Positions 1 to 8,176 of a stretch of DNA of 64,000 nt are shown piece after piece (the stretch's first letter is position 1; every line of letters starts with the position of its first letter). Origin of the DNA: Chitinophaga niabensis (GTDB lineage: Bacteria; Bacteroidota; Bacteroidia; Chitinophagales; Chitinophagaceae); contig JAFIGY010000002.1 in NCBI GenBank assembly GCA_017849435.1, positions 1-64,000 of the forward strand. Direction: 5' to 3'. The notes beneath the pieces were generated by a model. It saw nothing but the letters and a program-made list of their open reading frames with translations. It was not told the origin of the DNA and did not search any database. The position numbers and the translations under genes were made by a program.

Positions 1-485
1 ATCTTCACCATCGCGGAAGTATCTTTCTTGTGGATCGTGAATTCATTGAGCGCATACGGCACATCGCCGAAAAGCGGTACGCTGGCGTCCAGATGGATAA
101 GACTCCGCTGGTCCACTACGTAACTGCGGCTCACCAATGCATCTACCAGCTCATGCAGCTCACCCCGACCAATACCGGCGAGGAAGCCCAGCCGTCCGAA
201 GTTGACACCCATTACAGGAATGTTCTTGTCACGGATAAAACTGACGGTATCCAGTAAAGTGCCGTCACCGCCAAGACTAACAAGAAATTCAATGCGCCCG
301 TCCAGGTCTTCTGCTTTGGAGAAGGTGTCCGTTTGCGCAGGGAACTGCACATGCGGTCGAAGCTCCCTGTAGAGGGGTTCGTACACAACGGGCGTGATCT
401 CCTGGCGGTTCAGCTCGCTCAGCAACAATCCGATATCTTCCAGATCTTCTTTGACAAAACCGCGGCTGTAAAGGGCAACGTGCAT
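1..485 (-). CDS. nadK: NAD kinase, 3' end cut by window edge
   Basis: ATP-dependent phosphorylation of NAD to NADP in the cytoplasm. The visible 161 residues begin MHVALYSRGF and carry the family signature GGDGT at about residues 72-76, followed by a GVNFGRLGFL segment near 95-105 and an ALNEF motif (the NE pair that binds NAD) near 147. The usual length is about 290 residues, so the C-terminal half lies outside the window to the left. The start is the ATG read from 485; the region just upstream is AT-rich repeat DNA. It follows the BamA-like gene and the CBS gene on the same strand, an arrangement that may be co-transcribed despite the 144 bp repeat-filled gap. Family assignment is firm. Confidence 0.93.
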   Translation of the reverse strand, partial: MHVALYSRGFVKEDLEDIGLLLSELNRQEITPVVYEPLYRELRPHVQFPAQTDTFSKAEDLDGRIEFLVSLGGDGTLLDTVSFIRDKNIPVMGVNFGRLGFLAGIGRGELHELVDALVSRSYVVDQRSLIHLDASVPLFGDVPYALNEFTIHKKDTSAMVK

Positions 486-632
486 GTTCAATTATCAATT
501 AACAATTACGAATTACGAATTGCGGTACAATTCGCAGACAATGTAGCTCAATAATCAAACTATGAACTCATTTGCTGATCACGAACCACAAAAATTCGTA
601 ATTCGTAATTCATAATTCGTAATTGACGATTA
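486..632. repeat. Intergenic TACGAATT-type repeat, inverted flanks
   Basis: The gap between nadK and the BamA-like gene contains CAATTACGAATTACGAATTG at about 509-529 and several inverted copies (ATTCGTAATTCGTAATT and variants) at about 594-628. The two halves are reverse complements, so the transcript could fold into a long A/U-rich hairpin. Related copies occur at about 11144-11240 and 13054-13155. It looks like a dispersed intergenic element rather than a gene. Confidence 0.7.
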
Positions 633-2054
633 CATGTCCAGTTTAGCGTGTAAAAATAGTCCTTTTTCTCCCAATTGGTTGACGCTATATTCGAAACGCA
701 CACAGGTGTCATAAAAGGAGACTACGTCCACGCCTACACCGGCTGTGTACAGCATCCGGTTGTTGAGGATGCCGTTCTTCGTGAATTTCGAGTAGGCATA
801 ACCCATATCTCCGTACGTTTTTACCAATACGCGAATGGGCAGGTTGCTGAATTTTTTTGGGACGACAGGCAGCTGGATGCGGAAATTGAGCACTTCTCGC
901 CGGAGGGTGGATTTGAAAATAAAATAACTGGTGCCATCGATCACGTAGTATTCCAGTCCCCGCAGATAATCATCGCCGTATCCCATGGCACGCATACCAA
1001 TGTAGGGTTGGTTATCCGTGAATTTCGTCTGACCCATCAGGCCGAGGGCGCCGTAGGTCTTGCGGGCCAGCTCCCAGTACTTTGTAGCCTTGAGGCGGAT
1101 CTTCACATAATCCAAACCGCTGAGCGGGCCAATGCCTGCTTTGGACAACTCGCCCTGTAACAGGGTCCCCTTGAGCGGATACTGCCAGCTGTCCGCGTGA
1201 ATGTAATTGAACCGGTAAGCCAGCTCCAGGTATCCCATGTCTTTATGTCCACCACCGAGATAATCCGGGTTCAACAATACTACGGAATCGTTTACGGCTT
1301 CGTTGTGATAGCTGAGCGAAAGCTGGTGGCGGGTTTTAATGGCCTTACGATAGGTATACGTAAGCCCCAGCATGAACTGGCGCCGGAGGAACTCATCCTG
1401 CCTGAGGAACTGCTGCTTGTTATGGTCGGAGATATAGTTGATCTCACGGTTACGGCTATACGACACTACAAAACCCAGGCCGTGCCGGAACTGCCTGTCG
1501 ATATAAGGAAGATTGTATCCCAACAGGAATTTCTGTGTATATCCAACCGTTACATCGGCATACACATCATCATTTCGTCCTGTAAAATTATCCTGGAACG
1601 CCTTCACCCCCACGTTCACCCGCTTCAGGCTTCGTTTCTGCTCTACCCACCATTGGTTGAAGTTCCGGTCCGCCAGTTTGAAGATCGGGAATGCGAAGAG
1701 GTACCATCGCTCCCATACTTCGTATACGACGTCCGCCTCACGGCCTTCCCAGTTCTTGATATTAGCGGTGGCATTGAGGAAGAGCGAGGTATTCAGCAGC
1801 TGTTTGCGGCTGGCTTCGAGGGTTTCTCCAAGAGTTTTAAGATAGATGGTATCGCCAGGCTTGAGGTTCAGCTCACGCAAAATGATGGAGGTGCGGGTCT
1901 TTTTATTCCCCGACACCAGTATGTTGCGTACGATAATGTAACTGGAATCCTGCGCCGATGGCTGATCCGGAAGCGTATCCCGTTGCTGGCCGGCAGCGGT
2001 AAAAGTAAGCAGCAGGCATAGCCAAATGCCGGAAATATTGATAACAGTGCGCAT
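630..2054 (-). CDS. BamA/TamA-like outer membrane protein with POTRA domain
   Basis: Predicted outer-membrane beta-barrel of the Omp85 type. From the chosen start (MRTVINISGI) there is a signal peptide ending near TAAGQ, then one POTRA-like domain containing IIVRNILVSGNKKTRTSII (about residues 40-60), then a long barrel region rich in alternating aromatic/hydrophobic strands, ending with a strand of outer-membrane type (FLHAKLDM). At about 474 residues it is shorter than BamA (about 800) and has only one recognisable POTRA, so it is more like a TamA/FhaC-sized relative than the essential BamA. An upstream ATG at 2102 would add 16 residues before the signal peptide and overlap the CBS gene; I prefer 2054. 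Substrate is unknown. It lies between the CBS gene and nadK, all transcribed leftward. Confidence 0.8.
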   Translation of the reverse strand: MRTVINISGIWLCLLLTFTAAGQQRDTLPDQPSAQDSSYIIVRNILVSGNKKTRTSIILRELNLKPGDTIYLKTLGETLEASRKQLLNTSLFLNATANIKNWEGREADVVYEVWERWYLFAFPIFKLADRNFNQWWVEQKRSLKRVNVGVKAFQDNFTGRNDDVYADVTVGYTQKFLLGYNLPYIDRQFRHGLGFVVSYSRNREINYISDHNKQQFLRQDEFLRRQFMLGLTYTYRKAIKTRHQLSLSYHNEAVNDSVVLLNPDYLGGGHKDMGYLELAYRFNYIHADSWQYPLKGTLLQGELSKAGIGPLSGLDYVKIRLKATKYWELARKTYGALGLMGQTKFTDNQPYIGMRAMGYGDDYLRGLEYYVIDGTSYFIFKSTLRREVLNFRIQLPVVPKKFSNLPIRVLVKTYGDMGYAYSKFTKNGILNNRMLYTAGVGVDVVSFYDTCVRFEYSVNQLGEKGLFLHAKLDM

Positions 2055-2098
2055 GCAGACTTGTAGGTTCTGCTCTAAAAATAAGTTTTTTGGTGGAA

Positions 2099-2770
2099 TC
2101 ACATGCTGATGTAATTCATGAGCAGGTCGTAATTCTTTTTCAGCAGGTCTTCCTCGAGCTCTTCGCTGAACATGTATTTGATGGTATAGTTGAACCGTTC
2201 AAAAGTGGCTACAAGTCCCTGCAGCTCCAGCCGGTTCGTCTTGAGGAGCACTTCCAGCTTGGCGGTATTGGGGTTGGTGATGGTGTTCACGCTCAGCAGG
2301 GTGACCTCATTGCTTTCAGCGATACGGGCGATCTCGCTGAGGCTGTAATCCCGCGGTTCCACTTCCAGCACCAGCAATCCGCCGGGTTCCTTGACGCCGT
2401 TGTACTGGGCGAGGATGGCCAGCAGGTTATCTTTCGTAATGACCCCGAGATATTCATTTTCTTTCGTGATCACGGGAAGTGCGGAGAGCTTGAGATCGTA
2501 AAAGAGCTTGAGCGCTTCGTAAAAATGTGCACCTTCGAAAACGGCGGGTTTGAAAGTATGATTGTTCGGGGCGTTCTCCAGCAGCAGGTCCGGGTCTTCC
2601 CAATCCATGATTTCCTCTTCCTCTACCAGTGATGCATATTTGTTATCCACTACCAGCGGCAATTGCGTGAGATGAAACTCGTTCATCAGACGTAACGCTT
2701 TCGCACCGGTGTCTAACGGGTTCAGCACCGGTACGACGGTAGATATGAGTTCCTGTGCCAGCATAATCAT
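2099..2770 (-). CDS. CBS domain-containing protein
   Basis: A 223-residue cytoplasmic protein with a pair of CBS motifs in the first 130 residues: the first around AKALRLMNEFHLTQLPLVV and the second around HFYEALKLFYDLKLSALPVI ending GVITKDNLLA. CBS pairs usually bind adenine nucleotides. The C-terminal 80 residues (LVLEVEPRDYSLSEIARIAE...) resemble an ACT-like fold. There is no attached transporter or enzyme domain. It precedes the BamA-like gene and nadK on the same strand. A start three codons in (M3, 2764) is equally possible. Function is probably sensing of adenylates or NAD-type ligands, which is inference from the family and the neighbour. Confidence 0.85.
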   Translation of the reverse strand: MIMLAQELISTVVPVLNPLDTGAKALRLMNEFHLTQLPLVVDNKYASLVEEEEIMDWEDPDLLLENAPNNHTFKPAVFEGAHFYEALKLFYDLKLSALPVITKENEYLGVITKDNLLAILAQYNGVKEPGGLLVLEVEPRDYSLSEIARIAESNEVTLLSVNTITNPNTAKLEVLLKTNRLELQGLVATFERFNYTIKYMFSEELEEDLLKKNYDLLMNYISM

Positions 2771-2876
2771 TCGTATTTCTGCTACAATAATAGCAAAGAA
2801 TATTCCAATCCCGTGATACTTAGATGTTAAAAATTAAAGAATCACGGGGCAATAGCGCAGCAGCCGGGATGAGCGG

Positions 2877-3662
2877 TCAGCCTGCGTTGACTTTTAATGT
2901 GCCGTTGTTGAGCCTTTTGAAGAAGTCATGCATGATCACATTGAATTCAGCCGGTACTTCCATCATGGGCGCATGGCCGCATTTGTCAATGTAATGCAGT
3001 TCGGAATTGGGTATGAGCTTGTGGAACTCCTCTGCTACCATTGGCGGGGTGATCGTATCGTTCATGCCCCATATGAGCAGGGTGGGCACAGTAATGGTGC
3101 GCAGCTCTTCCCCGAGATTATGACGGATAGCGGATTTGGCGAGTGTAATTACCTTGATCACTTTCAACCGGTTGGTAGTGATCTCGAACACTTCATCCAC
3201 CAGCTCTTTGGTGGCCATGGCAGGATCATAGAACGTAAGTTCGGTTTTTTTACGGATGTACTCGTAATCACCGCGCTTGGGATAGGTTTCGCCCATGCCG
3301 TTCTCGAAAAGACCGGAACTGCCGGTAAGTATGAGGGATTTAACGTCTTCCGGGTGTTTCAGGATATAGACCAGCGCCACGTGTCCGCCGAGGGAGTTCC
3401 CCATGAGGTGAAAATCCTTGTAGCCGCGCGCTTCAATAAACTTGTGCACGAACTTGGCCAGACCGCCCACGGAGGTTTCCAGGATATTCAGATCAAACAA
3501 GGGCAGCATCGGGATCACCACTTTATTGTGCTGCTTGAAATAGTCCAGCAGACCACTGAAGTTACTCAGGGCGCCAAACAGTCCGTGCAGCAGAATCACT
3601 GGTTCTCCTTCTCCTTCTTCGATGTACTTAAATTTGCCCTGGGTTTTGATTTCGTAGTTCAT
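2877..3662 (-). CDS. Alpha/beta hydrolase
   Basis: A 261-residue cytoplasmic alpha/beta hydrolase without signal peptide. The oxyanion segment HGLFG is at residues 26-30, the nucleophile elbow GNSLGG places Ser90, the acid is probably Asp202 in WGMNDT, and the base is His230 in CGHAPM. A lid region lies between about 120 and 180. The family covers esterases, lactonases and C-C hydrolases; the fold is clear but the substrate cannot be read. It stands 106 bp from the CBS gene and 71 bp from cvpA, same strand. Confidence 0.88.
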   Translation of the reverse strand: MNYEIKTQGKFKYIEEGEGEPVILLHGLFGALSNFSGLLDYFKQHNKVVIPMLPLFDLNILETSVGGLAKFVHKFIEARGYKDFHLMGNSLGGHVALVYILKHPEDVKSLILTGSSGLFENGMGETYPKRGDYEYIRKKTELTFYDPAMATKELVDEVFEITTNRLKVIKVITLAKSAIRHNLGEELRTITVPTLLIWGMNDTITPPMVAEEFHKLIPNSELHYIDKCGHAPMMEVPAEFNVIMHDFFKRLNNGTLKVNAG

Positions 3663-3733
3663 TGCCTATGCTTGAAGTCAATTTTGCGCTAAAATAATTC
3701 TTTTTCTTAATTCAAATAATCCCCCGGATGTGC

Positions 3734-4273
3734 CTATCTGGAAGGTATTTCCCGGGCTGCTTTCTCAAAAAAAGCCTCCAGTTCCGCGAATACATCCTGG
3801 AATACAGGGAGGATGCGGCCCATCTGAGAGATCACTTTGGGTCCGATCCCTTCGATATAGGGATATACGACGGATTGCGTCTTTAGTCCGGGACTGAGCC
3901 AATATAGCTGATTGGCCAGCCATAACAGGATGCTGTAAATGATGGTGTACACCACCGCATAAAGTAAAATGCCGCCCAGGCGGTTCACCCAGCCGAGCAT
4001 GGACCATTGTACCATCTTTTCCAGTGCCGCGGCGCCGATCCTTACCAGGATGACCACTGCCAGGAAGATCACGATGAAACAGATCACAGGCCACCAGCGG
4101 ACATGCATCCCGGATTGCTCGAGACGGGCGGCCAGCACCGCGGATAGTTTCAGCGCTGCCGCCATTCCCAGAACAAAGGCCACCAGGGAGAACACCGCTA
4201 CGATAAGGCCGCGGGTGAACCCTTTGTAGATGGCAAAGGCCAGGATAACGGCAAACAGGATGTCTATGGCCAA
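3734..4273 (-). CDS. CvpA family membrane protein
   Basis: A 179-residue inner-membrane protein with about four hydrophobic segments (residues 1-30, 60-82, 100-125 and a shorter one), starting with the family pattern MAIDILFAVILAFAIYKG. CvpA-family proteins affect colicin V production and envelope homeostasis in other bacteria; the molecular activity is not established. It follows yqeY with only 8 bp between them, so the two are probably one transcript. Confidence 0.85.
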   Translation of the reverse strand: MAIDILFAVILAFAIYKGFTRGLIVAVFSLVAFVLGMAAALKLSAVLAARLEQSGMHVRWWPVICFIVIFLAVVILVRIGAAALEKMVQWSMLGWVNRLGGILLYAVVYTIIYSILLWLANQLYWLSPGLKTQSVVYPYIEGIGPKVISQMGRILPVFQDVFAELEAFFEKAAREIPSR

Positions 4274-4281
4274 GGCCGTGA

Positions 4282-4734
4282 TTATTTGGTCAGTAATTCC
4301 TTTACCAGCGCGGAAATGGCTTTACCATCCGCTTTGCCGGCGAGCTGTTTGGTAGCGACACCCATCACCTTACCCATATCCGCCGGGGAAGCGGCTCCGG
4401 TAGCGGCGATGATCTCCTGCAATGCGCTGCGCAGTTCCGCTTCATCCAGCTGTTTGGGCAGATACCGCTCGATCACGACCAGCTCTTCTTCTTCTTTCTT
4501 CGCCAGGTCTTCCCGGTTTTGCTGACGGAATATATCGAGGGAATCTTTGCGTTGTTTAGCCAGTTTTTGCAGGAGCTTCTGTTCGTCTGCTTCGGAGAGC
4601 TCGCCGCTGCTGCCTTCGGAAGTTTTGGCCAGCAGTACTGCCGCCTTGATGGCTCTCAGCGCACGCAGTTCTCCTTCGGCTTTGGCCAGCATCGCGGTTT
4701 TGATCGCTCCGTTGATATTTTGTTCTAATGACAT
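4282..4734 (-). CDS. GatB/YqeY domain-containing protein
   Basis: A 150-residue cytoplasmic protein beginning MSLEQNINGAIKTAMLAKAEG and containing the helical pattern EEELVVIERYLPKQL followed by a C-terminal small helical domain (GKVMGVATKQLAGKADG). This matches stand-alone YqeY, related to the tail domain of the GatB amidotransferase, where it contacts tRNA; the free-standing role is uncertain. It sits 5 bp after gldC and 8 bp before cvpA, which suggests a gldC-yqeY-cvpA operon. Confidence 0.9.
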   Translation of the reverse strand: MSLEQNINGAIKTAMLAKAEGELRALRAIKAAVLLAKTSEGSSGELSEADEQKLLQKLAKQRKDSLDIFRQQNREDLAKKEEEELVVIERYLPKQLDEAELRSALQEIIAATGAASPADMGKVMGVATKQLAGKADGKAISALVKELLTK

Positions 4735-4739
4735 ATGTG

Positions 4740-5087
4740 TTACTGGTTTTGGTTCTTCAGCTTTTCTTCAAATTTCTTGTAGAAATCAGTGGCAAAAGCC
4801 CGTATATCTTTAGCCTGATCTGCCCAGGGTGTGGCCCGCTCGTAGGTATCGGCCATGGTCATCATAGTCTGGTAAAAGAAATCGGCCATTTCATCCACCA
4901 TCATTTCCTTCGTCCACAGATCAATGCGGAGCGCGGTTTTTTCCTGCCCGTCCCAGAAAGCGATCATCATGGCTTTGGCTTTGTTGAGGCGGTCTGCAGT
5001 GCTGTCGGACGCGGTCCATTCAATTGTTTCGGGCACTTTTTGTTCATCCAGGCCCACATGTATCTGTATAGTAGATCTTTTAGTCAT
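4740..5087 (-). CDS. gldC: Gliding motility protein GldC
   Basis: A 115-residue soluble protein with the GldC pattern: a beta-rich N-terminus, then AKAMMIAFWDGQ, LRIDLWTKEMMVDEMADFFYQT and DTYERAT. GldC is restricted to Bacteroidota and is one of the accessory proteins of gliding motility. Its homologue is also retained in many non-gliding members. The start MTKRSTIQIH is preferred over an ATG seven codons upstream because a TAnnTTTG box (TATTTTTG, read leftward at 5106-5113) lies 18 bp upstream of it and would overlap the longer reading frame. Confidence 0.88.
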   Translation of the reverse strand: MTKRSTIQIHVGLDEQKVPETIEWTASDSTADRLNKAKAMMIAFWDGQEKTALRIDLWTKEMMVDEMADFFYQTMMTMADTYERATPWADQAKDIRAFATDFYKKFEEKLKNQNQ

Positions 5088-5105
5088 CTTTTCTGATTTG
5101 CGAGG

Positions 5106-5113
5106 CAAAAATA
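5106..5113 (-). promoter_or_regulatory. Bacteroidota -7 box for gldC-yqeY-cvpA
   Basis: Read on the minus strand this is TATTTTTG, an exact match to TAnnTTTG, 18 bp before the preferred gldC start. I see no clear TTG at the expected -33 spacing, so the call rests on the -7 box alone. Confidence 0.5.
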
Positions 5114-5122
5114 CGTTTTTGT

Positions 5123-6193
5123 TCAGGAAGTGATCATCTGGCCGAGGGTTCCGGCAGCATCATCCCAGCTGCCGACCTTTGTGACATGCGCCAGCAGGCG
5201 GCTGCGCAGCATTTCATCTTTATACAGCGCGCTCATTTTTTCGGAGAGATCGGTGACGTCTCCGGGTACGGCGTTCAAAGCGGCATCTTTCCCGGCCTCG
5301 GGAGATGCGCCGGCATATAGCACTACGCCCGGCACTTCGCAACGCTGCGCCGCATATACGGGAACAGCCAATCCATCGGAACCGGCCGCATGCACCAGGG
5401 CATAAGACCCGCCGATCATACGGATCAGGGTGCTTTCATCCGGATCTTTTACCCAATACACATCTTCACGGAACTTATAGGTCTTGAGCGCTTCCTCAAT
5501 CTCCTCACCCCCCGGCCCCAAAGCGCCCGCCAAAACTAACTTTACCCCGGAACGCAGGCGCTTCTTCAGCATGGAAAAGGCTTTCAACAGGGGAATCACG
5601 TTATTCCCGGATTGAATACTGCCAACGGCAATGAAGTATTCCATCCCGTCCGCAAAATCCCGCTTGGCCTCTTCCCGCTCTTCCCAGTTCAACGGTTGAT
5701 ACAGCCCGGCAATTCCCGGCCGGAGCATGACGATCTGTTTATCCAGCCCCCCGAACCGCTTGCCCACCTGTTCCCGCATGAACTCCGAATAAACGGCGAT
5801 CCGCCGGAATTGCCGGATATAGCGGGAAGCCGCGGCCGTATGCAGTAACCCGGTATGGCGGGTGAGGAGCAGGAAAGCAGGCATTTCCGGAGGCGCAGGC
5901 ATGATGGCATCTATGCAAAGCAGCCGGTCGACCCTGTATTTTCTGAACATCCCTTTCCATTGAAAGCGGTTCCAGAGGTATTTTCCAAGGCGGCCGCGGG
6001 AGTAGGGCTTCAATTCAATGATCTCCGCATTCACAGGCAGGGGAAGGGCAGGTGCCCAGGGCCGGTCCGTGATCAGCAGAAATGTGGCATCGGGATGCAG
6101 CCGGCACAGCCGGTAAATCATTTCAGTGGCCACATTCCCGGTATCAGCAGGTGTATCCTGGATCAGCGGGACAGCATTAACGGCTATACGCAT
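5123..6193 (-). CDS. Glycosyltransferase, GT-B fold (GT1/GT4-like)
   Basis: A 356-residue soluble GT-B-type glycosyltransferase. The N-terminal half starts MRIAVNAVPLIQDTPADTGN, and the C-terminal donor-binding half begins near the conserved RPGIAGLY (about residue 163) with FIAVGSIQSGNNVIPLLKAF. The segment that normally reads PSxxEGFGxPxxEAMACGxPVV is altered here: HAAGSDGLAVPVYAAQRCEV, with both usual glutamates missing. The donor and acceptor are therefore uncertain and the enzyme may be divergent. It is separated by 35 bp from gldC. A TAGGTTTG box about 30 bp upstream (read leftward near 6220) may be its promoter. Confidence 0.8.
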   Translation of the reverse strand: MRIAVNAVPLIQDTPADTGNVATEMIYRLCRLHPDATFLLITDRPWAPALPLPVNAEIIELKPYSRGRLGKYLWNRFQWKGMFRKYRVDRLLCIDAIMPAPPEMPAFLLLTRHTGLLHTAAASRYIRQFRRIAVYSEFMREQVGKRFGGLDKQIVMLRPGIAGLYQPLNWEEREEAKRDFADGMEYFIAVGSIQSGNNVIPLLKAFSMLKKRLRSGVKLVLAGALGPGGEEIEEALKTYKFREDVYWVKDPDESTLIRMIGGSYALVHAAGSDGLAVPVYAAQRCEVPGVVLYAGASPEAGKDAALNAVPGDVTDLSEKMSALYKDEMLRSRLLAHVTKVGSWDDAAGTLGQMITS

Positions 6194-6319
6194 GACTTAA
6201 TTTCAGTTCGAACAAGGTACAAACCTATGGAAAACCCGGAAGGAAAAGAAAAACAAAAGGCCCGCTCAACGTTGTTTCTTCAACATTTAACAGGCCCGGC
6301 AAGCATGTATCCCAATTTA

Positions 6320-6757
6320 CTAAGGTGTCTTGTTCAGTACCCCGAACCGGAAGGTCAGCGTATTGGTCGCTTTGGAGTTAGACGTTACCGTCACCACGAT
6401 CTTTGCCACTTTCAAACTGGGCAGGTTGATGAGCGTAAAGTCCGTGGAAGCCGTGGTACCGGTCACCGCGGCATTTTGCGCGATAACGGCGCCGGATGGA
6501 TCGGTGGCGGTTACGGTGATGCTCACTCCCCGCGATGGCAGCGGTGTGGAAGTGATGCTCAGTTTGAGCGAAAGGGTAGCGCCCTGCGCGGCATTATTAT
6601 CCTGGTTCAGATTGATGGAAGGGATAGTCGCTACAAGGTCTGCTTCCTGCCCGGGCGGCGGGTAAGGCGTTACATCGTCTTTCTTTTTCTTCTTACAGCC
6701 TCCCGCAACGATCGCCAGTGCAAGGAAAAAGAGGAGCAAATATCTTTTCTGCGGCAT
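6320..6757 (-). CDS. Small predicted lipoprotein, Ig-like fold possible
   Basis: A 145-residue secreted lipoprotein. From the chosen start (MPQKRYLLLF) there is a signal peptide ending in the lipobox IVAGGC, directly followed by a KKKKKDD tail of the sort common in Bacteroidota lipoproteins. The remainder is Ser/Thr/Val-rich beta-type sequence (SLKLSITSTPLPS, ITVTATDPSG) with no recognisable family. The longer frame starting at 6829 would place 24 non-signal residues ahead of the signal peptide and touch the oppC stop, so I reject it. Function unknown. Confidence 0.75.
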   Translation of the reverse strand: MPQKRYLLLFFLALAIVAGGCKKKKKDDVTPYPPPGQEADLVATIPSINLNQDNNAAQGATLSLKLSITSTPLPSRGVSITVTATDPSGAVIAQNAAVTGTTASTDFTLINLPSLKVAKIVVTVTSNSKATNTLTFRFGVLNKTP

Positions 6758-6828
6758 AACGGTTCGTTTGAACGAATTAAAATTAAAATAAATAACTATG
6801 TTCTTCAAATTATCCGGCAAAAATAACA

Positions 6829-7962
6829 TTACAATTTCCCTTTCACATCCATGGCATCCCGCAGGCCGTTGCCCAACAGGTTGAAAGCCAATACCAGTAG
6901 CATAATGGCTATGCCCGGCGCAAGGGCCAGCAAGGGGTTATGGGTGATGATAAAATTGTAGTTCTCTTTGATCATCAATCCCCAGGAAGGTTGCGGCGGC
7001 TGAACCCCTACCCCCAGGAAACTCAGGCCGGCCTCTACCACAATGGCTGTGGCGAAATTGCCGGCGGCCACTACCATCACGGGGCCGAGGATATTGGGAA
7101 GAATATGTTTCAGGATAATACGCGCGTGGCCGTAGCCCAGCGCCCGGGTGGCTTCCACAAACTGCAGCTCCCGAAGGCCGAGTACCTGTCCACGTATGAT
7201 GCGCGCCACGCTCACCCACATGGTTAAACCCACGGCGATGAACACCTGCCAGAAACCTTTGCCCAACGCCAGTGTGATGGCAAACACGAGCAACAATGTC
7301 GGAACGCTCCAGATCACATTGATGAGCCACATCACCCCCTCGTCCGCCCATCCCCTGAAATAACCGGCAACCGCTCCCAGCAGGATACCGATGGTGAGGG
7401 AAATGATCACGGCGATACATCCCACACTGAGGCTTACACGCGTGCCTACGAGGAGACGGCTGAGGATGTCCCGCCCGAACTTGTCTGTTCCCAGCACGAA
7501 CCGCCTTTCCATGATATGTTTTTCCAACACCGCTCTCTGCGCGGCAGGAATATCCCTGATCGTTTCTTCTTTCCCGTTAAGCACGCGGGCCAGCGAATAC
7601 GTTTCCGGGATGCTGGTGGCCTCATCTGCATACTTCTCCACACGGATGGAGTCTTCCCTGAACTGCCAGCTCCGCACCGGCACCCAGGTCACCGCATCTT
7701 CCTGTCCATATACCATCCGATGCAGCCAGCTCCGTTCCGGCGCCCCCTGTACCTTCTGTACGGCCAGCAGATGTATCGTGAACCCCGGCCGCTGTCCGCT
7801 GATCTCCAGGATCATCCTGTTGGCATAGGGCGTTCCGTCCGGCGCCAGCCAGTAGGCGAAGATGCCGGCGAACAGTGCCAGTATGATAACCGCCAGACCA
7901 GCCATGGCGCCTTTGTTTCGTCGCAGGCGTTTCCAGGCTTGTTGTTGAAAGGAGGAGGACAT
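6829..7962 (-). CDS. ABC transporter permease, OppC/DppC family
   Basis: A 377-residue inner-membrane permease of peptide/nickel-type ABC importers. It opens with an OppC N-terminal segment (AWKRLRRNKGAMAGL...) and one membrane helix. A periplasmic stretch of about 130 residues follows (about 45-155), longer than in E. coli OppC, then RFVLGTDKFGRDILSRL and a five-helix permease core with the EAA-type loop EATRALGYGHARIILKHILPN. No partner permease, ATPase or binding protein lies in the window, so the complex must be completed elsewhere. Substrate unknown; oligopeptides are the default for the family. Confidence 0.88.
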   Translation of the reverse strand: MSSSFQQQAWKRLRRNKGAMAGLAVIILALFAGIFAYWLAPDGTPYANRMILEISGQRPGFTIHLLAVQKVQGAPERSWLHRMVYGQEDAVTWVPVRSWQFREDSIRVEKYADEATSIPETYSLARVLNGKEETIRDIPAAQRAVLEKHIMERRFVLGTDKFGRDILSRLLVGTRVSLSVGCIAVIISLTIGILLGAVAGYFRGWADEGVMWLINVIWSVPTLLLVFAITLALGKGFWQVFIAVGLTMWVSVARIIRGQVLGLRELQFVEATRALGYGHARIILKHILPNILGPVMVVAAGNFATAIVVEAGLSFLGVGVQPPQPSWGLMIKENYNFIITHNPLLALAPGIAIMLLVLAFNLLGNGLRDAMDVKGKL

Positions 7963-8176
7963 AAGCCCGTAAATTAATGCATTTTCATGTATGCGTCCCC
8001 GTTACCTCATATTGACAGCCGGGCCCTCATATCACACGAAATTCAACTCCTGCGATCATTTTGCATGATACATTGCTGTGAAAATAGCTTAAATTTTACA
8101 TAGACACAGGCGGCCGCTTTAGACGACAAATAGCATTGATAGTAACCATTTTATATTAACCATTAAACATTTATTT

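Noticed and set aside
486..632. CRISPR array
   Set aside because: The repeated words are short, partly inverted, with no unique spacers of constant length, and no cas gene is near.
675..2021. Long open frames antisense to the BamA-like gene
   Set aside because: They have no domain, no plausible start context and mirror the codon structure of the minus-strand gene, which has a signal peptide and POTRA domain.
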